From assembly GCA_002358965.1 (NCBI GenBank), contig DEPW01000103.1:187-7495 (forward strand): a stretch of 7,309 nt of DNA, given 5' to 3'. The notes beneath the pieces were generated by a model. That model searched no databases. It was not told the origin of the DNA and was given only the letters and a program-made list of their open reading frames with translations. Position numbers and translations under genes: made by a program. This DNA comes from Bacteroidales bacterium UBA3382. GTDB lineage: Bacteria > Bacteroidota > Bacteroidia > Bacteroidales > UBA932. This document shows positions 1-6,637 of this stretch, piece after piece (the stretch's first letter is position 1; every line of letters starts with the position of its first letter).

Positions 1-1565
1 GTCGCTCCGTTGGGCAGACGTCTGGACACTACACCGGTGGACTGATTGACGAACCTGGTCCTGTCCGTAATACTGCCGGCGGCGTACTCCGGCTCAGAAC
101 GGCGCGGAATGTATTTTTCCTTATACGGTTCCGGTCTGACGGCGAAATATTCCAGCCCTCCGCTGTACTCGGGAGAAGAGCACACCACGGTCCGGTTGCT
201 GTCCGCAGAGAACACAGATGACAGGAAAGCGGTTACCGTCGAACTGTCCACTACAGTCCCGGCTGTCTCTATATAGCTCTTGTACAGCTCTATGCCCGTC
301 ATCACATACCCGTCCGTAAAGTTGGAGACACAGAGGTCCCTGTAATACCTGTTGTCCAGAGACGAGCGGCGGCTGTAGGTCTCTTCCAGCCCGTCCATAA
401 AGTCCCCGCTGCTCCTTCTGAACTCCCTTTCCGAGATTCCGTATCTGAGTACACGCTCCACCTCGTTCAGGATCAGCACATAAGCATCCGCATAATCCTC
501 AGGAGCGCACTCCACCGAAAGACGGTAGGAGATACGGTTGAGATAAGGCACTATGCCGGTCTGAACGTCCAGGGCATAAAAAGGTGCGTCCTCCAGCGCG
601 GACATCAGCCGCTTCCTCATGATATCCATTCCGACTTCGGACACATAGTTGTAGATGAACGGAATGGCCGTATTGCGCAGAGACGGGTCCAGAGGGTCTG
701 CGATATAGTCAAACGTCACTCTGGCCCTGTCGGCCTCCCTGTCCTGAAAATAAAAATACCCTCCCCCGGCGGCATCCAGGACCGAATCCGGGAAATCGGG
801 CAGAGGGGTACCGGGTCTGGATATTATCTGGAACAGGGCCCGGATCTTGGACTCGACAGCAGCGGCGTCTATGTCCCCGGCTATGACTATCGCCTGCCGG
901 TCAGGCCTGCACCTGTTCTTGTAGAAAGCCGCCACATCCGCCGCCGTATATCCGCCGACAGCCTCCATCAGATCCTCCGCAGCCGGAGGGGCCAGGGGCG
1001 TACCGGCGAAATAATACCGCGCCAGGCTGTCCTCTATGCGGCGGTCCAGGGTCATGGAAGAGGCGAACATATTACGGAAGAAATGCTTTCCCCGCTCCAC
1101 CGATCGGTCGTCCACGATGAGGGCGGAGGACATATTGAACATCGCCAGCAGCATCGAGTCCACCACCGAGGCGTTCTTCCCTATGGGCACATTGTTGAAT
1201 GAATATGTGGTATAATAGTCTTCCGCCTCTATCTCAAGGCCGTCAGTACGGCTCAGCCCCATGTCGTCGATAAAGGAGAAAATGGCTCCGTCGGGGAAAT
1301 TGTGCGTCTCGGTAAGGGCCATGCACTCCATCAGGTAAGTCATGCCCCGCGTAGTGCTGTCCTCCATCGCTATACCGGTCTTGCGGATAAAGGTAAAATC
1401 AGCATATCCCTCTATCGAAGAATTATTTACAAGATAATACGAAAGGCCGTTGGGCAGAGTCCCCGCCACTATCCTCTCATCGTCCTCAAGCTCTCCCACC
1501 ATCTGGGAGAAGGCTGTTGCAGAGTGGAACAAAAAAGTTGCGAACAGTAAAATTTTTAATTTCAT
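1..1565 (-). CDS. Exported M16-family (insulinase-like) protein, probable inactive pseudo-peptidase, C-terminal part off the left edge
   Basis: The visible part is 521 codons from an ATG at 1565-1563; an in-frame TAA lies a short way upstream with no other ATG between. Residues 1-20 form a signal peptide (KLK, then ILLFATFLF, cleavage near AFS|Q), so the product should be periplasmic or surface-exposed. The M16 fold is clear: LPNG near residues 37-40, GMTYLMECMAL (74-84) and NFPDG (89-93) where active members have the G-x-x-HFLEHMAF...NFP block, an ERG motif at 157-159, and FYKNRCRPDRQAIVIAGDID (214-233) matching the FY-x-x-WYRP...GDID block. LPNG recurs at 517-520, the start of the second M16 repeat, so the intact protein probably has about 900 residues. 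In HxxEH both histidines are replaced (Y77 and C81) and only E80 remains, so zinc-dependent peptidase activity is unlikely. It may be a partner or chaperone-like subunit of an active M16 protein; that role is inference. Family assignment is firm, lack of activity likely. Confidence 0.88.
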   Translation of the reverse strand, partial: MKLKILLFATFLFHSATAFSQMVGELEDDERIVAGTLPNGLSYYLVNNSSIEGYADFTFIRKTGIAMEDSTTRGMTYLMECMALTETHNFPDGAIFSFIDDMGLSRTDGLEIEAEDYYTTYSFNNVPIGKNASVVDSMLLAMFNMSSALIVDDRSVERGKHFFRNMFASSMTLDRRIEDSLARYYFAGTPLAPPAAEDLMEAVGGYTAADVAAFYKNRCRPDRQAIVIAGDIDAAAVESKIRALFQIISRPGTPLPDFPDSVLDAAGGGYFYFQDREADRARVTFDYIADPLDPSLRNTAIPFIYNYVSEVGMDIMRKRLMSALEDAPFYALDVQTGIVPYLNRISYRLSVECAPEDYADAYVLILNEVERVLRYGISEREFRRSSGDFMDGLEETYSRRSSLDNRYYRDLCVSNFTDGYVMTGIELYKSYIETAGTVVDSSTVTAFLSSVFSADSNRTVVCSSPEYSGGLEYFAVRPEPYKEKYIPRRSEPEYAAGSITDRTRFVNQSTGVVSRRLPNGA

Positions 1566-1569
1566 AAGA

Positions 1570-1577
1570 CAAAAGTA
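1570..1577 (-). promoter_or_regulatory. Possible -7 element (TACTTTTG) for the M16 gene
   Basis: On the minus strand the bases read TACTTTTG, a match to the Bacteroidota -7 consensus TAnnTTTG. It lies only 4 bases before the M16 ATG, so a transcript from it would start at or just inside the start codon and be leaderless or nearly so. No TTTG -33 element lies 19-21 bases upstream. It may therefore be a chance match in AT-rich DNA. Confidence 0.25.
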
Positions 1578-1589
1578 TGAAAATATGAG

Positions 1590-1597
1590 TATATTTG
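1590..1597 (+). promoter_or_regulatory. Likely -7 promoter element (TATATTTG) for the TPR-U32 unit
   Basis: TATATTTG matches the Bacteroidota -7 consensus TAnnTTTG exactly and lies 42 bases before the ATG of the TPR gene, giving a plausible leader of about 35 bases. The leader ends in an A-rich stretch (TTAAAAAAAT), typical of translation starts in this phylum that lack a Shine-Dalgarno sequence. No clear TTTG -33 box is seen upstream. It overlaps a perfect inverted repeat AAATAT-gagt-ATATTT (1581-1596) that could be an operator or chance in AT-rich DNA. Confidence 0.5.
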
Positions 1598-1639
1598 TCA
1601 GTTCGAATTAAAATCTGTACACAAACTAATTAAAAAAAT

Positions 1640-2578
1640 ATGAGAAAAATCTTAGCAATTCTGACAATCGCAGCACTTTCAGCGACTGCCGCCCTGGCAC
1701 AGGACATGGAGTCCGCAACCGCCCTTTACAACGAAGGCGCCACAGCTCTCAATGCAGGAGACAAAGAAACCGCACTGGGTTATTTTGAGGAAGCACTCTC
1801 GCAAGCCGAGCTCATAGGTCCCGAAGCAGAAGAACTTGCATACAACTGCAAGAGGAACATCCCTACTCTGATTTCCGCCATCGGCAAGGAGCAGGCCGCA
1901 GCCAACGAGATTGAAGCCGCTATCGAGACTTTGGGAAAAGCTGTTGAGAAAGCGAACGAATACGGTCAGGAGGACATAGCCGAAGAGGCACAGGCACTCA
2001 TCCCCCAGCTCTACATGCAGCAGGGCAACATTCTCCTCAACCAGAAGGACTACCCCGCCGCCGCAGCAGCATACAGGAAAGCTGTCGAGATTAACCCCAA
2101 TGACGCCAACGCCTATCTCCGTCTCGGACAGGCCGCTGCCCGCGCCAATAACATTGACGAAGCCATGACAGCCCTCACCAAGGCATCGGAGCTCGGACAG
2201 AAGTCCGCCGACAAGGAGATGGCCAACATCTACCTCAGCCAGGCAGCCAATGTCCTCAAGACAAAGGATTATCAGGGTGCCCTCGACAACGCCAGGAAAT
2301 CCCTTGAGATCTTCCCCACTCCTACCGCCATGCAGATTGCCGGCACAGCCGCTCTGGGCCTCGGCGACATGGATGCAGCCATCGAGAACTTCGAGGGCTT
2401 CATCGCAGCCTCTCCCAATGCCAGGAACATCGACCAGATCCGCTATCAGCTGGCTACAGCCTACGAGGCCAAGGGTGACAAAACCAACGCATGCGTCAAC
2501 TACAAGGCTATCCTGAACAACCCTCAGTTTGCCGAGTACGCGAAACATAAAGTCAACGTAGAACTCAAATGCCAGTAG
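1640..2578 (+). CDS. Exported tetratricopeptide-repeat (TPR) protein
   Basis: The 312-residue product opens with a signal peptide (MRKILAILTIAAL..., cleavage near ALA|Q at residue 20). There is no lipobox cysteine, so a soluble periplasmic protein is most likely. The rest is a helical TPR array. Units are visible at about residues 27-58 (ALYNEGATALNAGDKETALGYFEEAL), 121-154 (LYMQQGNILLNQKDYPAAAAAY, ending EINPND), 157-186, 195-226 and 229-259, plus a last partial one at 266-296. The linker at 84-118 is also helical and TPR-like. Three cysteines (C70, C285, C311) could form a disulfide after export. TPR arrays bind proteins, so this is probably a scaffold or adaptor in the envelope; the partner cannot be read from the sequence. 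The start is supported by the signal peptide, the A-rich leader and the upstream -7 element. The last 10 bases overlap the start of the U32 gene, implying co-transcription and probably translational coupling. Confidence 0.9.
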   Translation: MRKILAILTIAALSATAALAQDMESATALYNEGATALNAGDKETALGYFEEALSQAELIGPEAEELAYNCKRNIPTLISAIGKEQAAANEIEAAIETLGKAVEKANEYGQEDIAEEAQALIPQLYMQQGNILLNQKDYPAAAAAYRKAVEINPNDANAYLRLGQAAARANNIDEAMTALTKASELGQKSADKEMANIYLSQAANVLKTKDYQGALDNARKSLEIFPTPTAMQIAGTAALGLGDMDAAIENFEGFIAASPNARNIDQIRYQLATAYEAKGDKTNACVNYKAILNNPQFAEYAKHKVNVELKCQ

Positions 2579-4464
2579 CACTGGAGCTTCTAGCACCGGC
2601 TAAGAACAAAGACATCGGCATCGCGGCCATCGACTGCGGTGCCGATGCCGTCTACATGGCCGGGCCGGCTTTCGGAGCGAGAAGCAATGCAGGCAACAGT
2701 GTCGCGGAAATTGAACAGACCTGCAAATACGCCCGCCGTTTCGGCGCAAGGGTCTATGTGACAGTAAATACGATCCTCTTCGAAAGCGAGCTGTCCGAGG
2801 CATTCGACCTCATGGAACAATGCAGGGAGGCAGGCTGCGACGCATTCATCGTGCAGGATGTGGCCATTCCGGCGCATTTTGCAGGAAGAAAGGACTTTCC
2901 TCCGCTGTTCGCCTCTACACAGTGCGCGATAAGGACCCCCCGGCAGGCAAGATGGCTTGAAAGCCTCGGGATGAGCAGGCTCATACTTGAAAGGGAGCTG
3001 ACCCTCGACGAAATCAAGGCGATAAGGAAAGCCGTGTCGGCCGATTTGGAATTCTTCGTACACGGTGCATTGTGCGTCTGCTACAGCGGCAACTGCTATC
3101 TTTCCGAATACCTTGGAGGAAGGAGCGCCAACAGAGGAGAATGCATCCAGGCCTGCCGTTCAAGATACGACCTCGAAGACGGCAATGGCAAGACGCTTGT
3201 AAAGAACAAGGCTCTACTGTCCCTGAAAGACCTTTCATTAATCGACCGTCTCGACGACCTTGTCGATGCCGGAATCACATCCTTCAAGATAGAGGGCAGG
3301 CTGAAAAACGCCTCCTATGTGAAAAATACCGTAAGGGCATACAGCGAGGGGCTCGACAGGCTGATACTCGGGCGCAAAGGAGAGGGGCTGCGCAGGCAGT
3401 CATACGGAAAACCTTACGGAGGATTTGTTCCTGACCTCGGCAAAACCTTCAACCGAGGCTATACCGGACTCGCGCTCGACGGGGCAGGCAAAGGATGGAG
3501 CTCCATGGACAGCGCCACGGCGATAGGCGAAAAACTCGGAAAAGCCGAAAGCCTCGAAAGGAAAGGGGACACTGTGCGTTTCCGCCTTTGCGGACATACT
3601 CCGCTGCACAACGGGGACGGGCTCTGCATCATCACGGACAAAGGAGTGACCGGATTCAGGGCCGACATATGCCAGGGAGGGACAATAACGGCGAAATATG
3701 CAGAAGGCCTCAGGGAGGGGACGGAAATATACCGGAACAGCGACATCAGGTTCGAAAAGGAGCTTGAAAACCGCACTCCTGAAAGACTGCTCGAGACCGG
3801 AGTATCTGTAAGAATAAGGGAGACCTCCGCCCCGGGCCCGGGAGGCGAGAGATGCGAAATCACCGCCACGGCCGAGTGCGAAAACGGAAAACATGCATCG
3901 GTAACGCTCATCGGCACATTCGACAAAGCCGAAAACATTTCGCGGATGAAAGAGAGTTTCGAAAGGCAGATAGGCAAGAAAACCGGAATCCATGTCTTCA
4001 GCCTGCACTCCATAGAATGCGAAACCGATTTTCCGTTCCTTCCGGCATCCGCCATAAACGACTTGAGGAGGCGGCTTGCAGAAAGGCTCGAAGATGCCAC
4101 AGCCCCGGAAGCGACAGCATCCGGCCGCATCATCCCGGCAAACAATGCACAAGACGCATATCGCAGCCCTGACATCGCGGACTACAAGGCCAACTGCTCC
4201 AATTCCATTGCGCAAGCCGTGTATGAAAGCCGATGCGGGTCAAAGCCCGAAATGGCATACGAAATCACACACCGCAAGGGAGCCGAGCTCATGCGGAGCA
4301 GATATTGCATCAAAAGAGAGCTCGGCCTGTGCCCGAGATTCGGCGGAAGACTCCCTCAAGGCACGGCCGAGCCGCTTGTATTGGTAAACAACGGGCGCAG
4401 ACTGCTACTGAAGTTCGACTGCACCCGGTGCGAAATGATCGTTACTGCTCAGGAGCGAACATAG
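2569..4464 (+). CDS. Peptidase U32 family protein, long form with DUF3656-like domain (RlhA/TrhP-type RNA hydroxylase candidate)
   Basis: The 631-residue product starts with the family N-terminus ELLAPAKNKDIGIAAI...GADAVYMAG (6-32), which fixes the ATG at 2569. Residues 161-179 (EFFVHGALCVCYSGNCYLS) fit the U32 signature, followed by GGRSANRGECIQACR (183-197) and FKIEGRLKN (239-247). C169, C176, C192 and C196 are the likely [4Fe-4S] ligands. The 'peptidase' label is historical: characterised relatives hydroxylate RNA using prephenate (RlhA on 23S rRNA C2501, TrhP on tRNA U34) or act in ubiquinone synthesis (UbiU/V). Length and a middle domain at about 390-510, ending in PASAINDLRRRLAERL, resemble the DUF3656 part of E. 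coli RlhA (YdcP), so an rRNA or tRNA hydroxylase is the best guess; the substrate is inferred. A C-terminal module carries C580, C588, C618 and C621 (YCIKRELGLCP and FDCTRCEM), possibly a second metal site. It overlaps the TPR gene by 10 bases and the convergent peptidase gene by 23. Confidence 0.9.
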   Translation: MPVALELLAPAKNKDIGIAAIDCGADAVYMAGPAFGARSNAGNSVAEIEQTCKYARRFGARVYVTVNTILFESELSEAFDLMEQCREAGCDAFIVQDVAIPAHFAGRKDFPPLFASTQCAIRTPRQARWLESLGMSRLILERELTLDEIKAIRKAVSADLEFFVHGALCVCYSGNCYLSEYLGGRSANRGECIQACRSRYDLEDGNGKTLVKNKALLSLKDLSLIDRLDDLVDAGITSFKIEGRLKNASYVKNTVRAYSEGLDRLILGRKGEGLRRQSYGKPYGGFVPDLGKTFNRGYTGLALDGAGKGWSSMDSATAIGEKLGKAESLERKGDTVRFRLCGHTPLHNGDGLCIITDKGVTGFRADICQGGTITAKYAEGLREGTEIYRNSDIRFEKELENRTPERLLETGVSVRIRETSAPGPGGERCEITATAECENGKHASVTLIGTFDKAENISRMKESFERQIGKKTGIHVFSLHSIECETDFPFLPASAINDLRRRLAERLEDATAPEATASGRIIPANNAQDAYRSPDIADYKANCSNSIAQAVYESRCGSKPEMAYEITHRKGAELMRSRYCIKRELGLCPRFGGRLPQGTAEPLVLVNNGRRLLLKFDCTRCEMIVTAQERT

Positions 4465-5848
4465 GATCCCAAGGCGGAAGTTTGATCGGCTGCTGTTTCA
4501 TCATATCGAGGATGTCGGCAGGAACAAAACGCTTTTCGACAACTACCCTGAACATGTATTCCTCGAACCACTCGTCGGTCATGATGAGTTTTCCCTGATA
4601 ACCGGCGGAAGGTCCCCAACTGTTTTCAACCATCCATTTTACCGGAGCTCCCTGTCCGTCTATGTCGACTGCTATCAATGTCATTGCATGGGTGCTTCCC
4701 GAATCGTATGTGCGTACCCTGTCGGCCTTGTCCATGCCGAAAGTGGTCCCCATGAGCGACTCGTAGTCGAAGTTGTCAAGATTAAGGGTGCCACGGCGTG
4801 AATCGAGGAATTTCCCTACATCGCAGGAAAAATACATCGCGCATCCGCCTTTGATGGAGGCAATCGCCATCTCTTTGATCCTTTCGATAGGAAGATTGAT
4901 ATACAGCCAGTTGTGGCCGTCATACACATGGCGGTCATACTCTATCTCGTAAACCTTGCCGTATTCGCGCGAAGGGTCGTTCATCACCATGATGTAATTG
5001 TCTTCAAGATCTTCGCCTATGTATTCGGCATAGAAGGATTGAGGAGTGTACTGCTTGGTGCTCAAGACATTGCCTTCGGCGTCGCGCATGGTCCATTCGA
5101 AAGATAACGGAGGCTGTCCGAGGAAGCAGACCAGCATCCTGTACACTTCGGAAAGCATCTGTTCCTTCCTTTCGGCAAGCGCCTTGTCTTTCATGCCGGC
5201 GTTTTCGCGGATTTCCAGAGCATATTCACGGAGTTTGCGCTTGATGAGCGAAGCCATCTGCGAAGTATTGTTAGCCGAATAGGTTTCAGGCATGATTTCG
5301 GCCGGAACCATTCCGTATTTCATGATGAGGTTGCTCACTCCGGTGAACTGGCCGCCGTCGCTGAGAGGATTACGGAACAACCAGTCGACGGTCCTGTCAT
5401 CCCACGGGAGATCGCGGGTATCGATAATCGCCTGCAGGAAGAGATTGGATTTTTCGAGCTGGTCATAGAAGAACAGATAATTCTGCGAAAGATAGAAATC
5501 GCCGAGGCCATATTGCTCTATCATCTTGGCCCTTAATACATTCAAACCGGTGAAAAGCCAGCATCTGCCGGAGCTTTTCTGGTCGGTGATTCCCTCTGTC
5601 CTTACGACATCGGAAAAATGGGTATCCATCATGGCGAGGTTGTCGGCATTGACGGCGAGCGCCGATACCGGATTGGACGAAAGGGCGTTCCTGACGGCTT
5701 TCTGCTCAGGAGTGCCTGTATACCCTTCGCTTATGCGCTCCAACATCTCGGGAGTGATCCCTCCGTCCTGCGCATTCTGGGCCGAAGCCGTCGCGACAGT
5801 CATGGCGACGGCAGACAAGGCCAAAAAAGTAAAAAGCTTCTTATTCAT
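4442..5848 (-). CDS. Exported bleomycin hydrolase-like cysteine aminopeptidase (papain family C1B)
   Basis: The 468-residue product is full length for the C1B (PepC/bleomycin hydrolase) family plus a signal peptide (MNKKLFTFLALSAV..., cleavage near ASA|Q at residue 23). The catalytic set is intact: oxyanion-hole Q90 and nucleophile C96 in QKSSGRCWLF, H387 in STHAMTLIAVD, and N409 in WMVENSWG (405-412), followed by GYQGKLIMTDEWFEEYMFRVVV (417-438), all close to bleomycin hydrolase. The C-terminal arm KLPPWDPMFAPEQ matches the family's self-inhibitory tail, which in characterised members lies in the active-site cleft and restricts the enzyme to aminopeptidase activity. Here it runs a few residues past the usual end. 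Characterised homologues are cytosolic hexamers; the signal peptide puts this one in the periplasm or outside, probably for peptide scavenging. It begins 25 bases after the TrmB stop with no separate promoter seen, so it is probably the last gene of the ricT-trmB unit. Confidence 0.93.
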   Translation of the reverse strand: MNKKLFTFLALSAVAMTVATASAQNAQDGGITPEMLERISEGYTGTPEQKAVRNALSSNPVSALAVNADNLAMMDTHFSDVVRTEGITDQKSSGRCWLFTGLNVLRAKMIEQYGLGDFYLSQNYLFFYDQLEKSNLFLQAIIDTRDLPWDDRTVDWLFRNPLSDGGQFTGVSNLIMKYGMVPAEIMPETYSANNTSQMASLIKRKLREYALEIRENAGMKDKALAERKEQMLSEVYRMLVCFLGQPPLSFEWTMRDAEGNVLSTKQYTPQSFYAEYIGEDLEDNYIMVMNDPSREYGKVYEIEYDRHVYDGHNWLYINLPIERIKEMAIASIKGGCAMYFSCDVGKFLDSRRGTLNLDNFDYESLMGTTFGMDKADRVRTYDSGSTHAMTLIAVDIDGQGAPVKWMVENSWGPSAGYQGKLIMTDEWFEEYMFRVVVEKRFVPADILDMMKQQPIKLPPWDPMFAPEQ

Positions 5849-5873
5849 AAATATTGACTATGGTTGTATTGTT

Positions 5874-6611
5874 TCAGAACTTGATCCTGATATGTCTGGC
5901 AGCCAGTTCGGCGCCATCCCAATCCGGAGATTTGAGCGGAGCGGTATTGTCGAGACGGAAAGCCAGATAATTGATAGGCACTCCCATCCTGAGATAATGG
6001 GATTCGTAAAATGTCTTTATCGAAAGCTCTCCACCCGGCTCTCCTCCGGCATAAAGGTCTTCGGTATCGGACAGAATCGTAAGGGAGTTCTGCCCGGCAA
6101 GGGCTTTTGTGTAGGAATAAAGGTATTTGCTGTCTGTCTTAAGATGTACGATGCCATCGCCGCGCATTATGCTCTTGTACCGCTCGAGGAACATGGGCGA
6201 AGTGAGACGGCGTCGTTCCTTGTTGATCTGAGGGTCGGCAAAGGTGATCCATATACCGGATATCTCGCCGGGAGCGAACACCGAGGTGATGAACTCTATC
6301 CTTGTGCGCAGGAAAGCGGCGTTCGGGACGGAATGCTCGGTCACATATTTGGCGCCTTTCCACAGGCGGGCGCCTTTTATGTCCATTCCTATGTAATTGA
6401 CATCGGGATTGGCCTCCGCCAGCCCCACTGTATATTCGCCCTTTCCGCAACCGAGTTCGAGCACTATCGGATTGGCGTTTCCGAAATAGTCTGAAGCCCA
6501 TTTTCCCTTAAGACGATAGTCTTTCCCCAGCAACTCGCCGGCAGGAGGCTGCATAAGACAGGCAAATGTCTCGTTTTCCCTGAATTTCCTCAATTTGTCT
6601 TTACCGCTCAT
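5874..6611 (-). CDS. trmB: tRNA (guanine-N7-)-methyltransferase, TrmB
   Basis: TrmB transfers a methyl group from S-adenosylmethionine to N7 of G46 in the tRNA variable loop, in the cytoplasm. The 245-residue length is typical. The Rossmann SAM-binding motif is VLELGCGKGEY (50-60), with D77 in YIGMDIKG as the acidic residue of motif II. The family signature region is IWITFADPQINKERRRLTS (120-138), followed by FLERY (141-145), VHLKTDS (155-161) and a C-terminal motif with TFYESHY (200-206) and a G-x-PINYL stretch (210-216). Many TrmB proteins read FPDPWPKKRHHKRR at the signature; the shorter DPQ...KRRLTS form is, as far as I recall, usual in Bacteroidota. The change of proline to alanine (FADPQ) looks local. 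The gene starts 26 bases after the RicT stop. An AAGGA lies only 2 bases before the ATG, too close for a good ribosome binding site. Confidence 0.95.
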   Translation of the reverse strand: MSGKDKLRKFRENETFACLMQPPAGELLGKDYRLKGKWASDYFGNANPIVLELGCGKGEYTVGLAEANPDVNYIGMDIKGARLWKGAKYVTEHSVPNAAFLRTRIEFITSVFAPGEISGIWITFADPQINKERRRLTSPMFLERYKSIMRGDGIVHLKTDSKYLYSYTKALAGQNSLTILSDTEDLYAGGEPGGELSIKTFYESHYLRMGVPINYLAFRLDNTAPLKSPDWDGAELAARHIRIKF

Positions 6612-6637
6612 AGTCCTTGCATCTTTTGGCAGACAGT

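Noticed and set aside
1302..1550. Plus-strand open frame of 82 codons opposite the M16 N-terminus
   Set aside because: The minus strand here encodes the signal peptide and conserved M16 block. The plus translation is low in family-like features.
1..1565. M16 gene as a decaying pseudogene
   Set aside because: There is no stop or frameshift in 521 codons, the signal peptide and most family motifs are intact, and the changes are concentrated at zinc-binding positions. That fits a retained inactive homologue better.
1679..2596. Long minus-strand open frame (305 codons) opposite the TPR gene
   Set aside because: It mirrors the codon pattern of the TPR gene. The translation is rich in C, G, V and L with no recognisable domain, while the plus frame has a signal peptide and clear TPR units.
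3400..4215. Minus-strand open frame of 271 codons inside the U32 gene
   Set aside because: The plus frame carries the U32 signature and DUF3656-like sequence throughout. The antisense translation shows no family features.
2569..4464. U32 protein as a collagenase or as UbiU/UbiV
   Set aside because: The collagenase label comes from early work on one family member and is not supported by a catalytic motif here. UbiU/V are shorter and belong to ubiquinone-making Proteobacteria.
5526..6494. Plus-strand open frame of 322 codons spanning the peptidase and TrmB genes
   Set aside because: It crosses two well-supported minus-strand genes and their gap, and its translation shows no domain.
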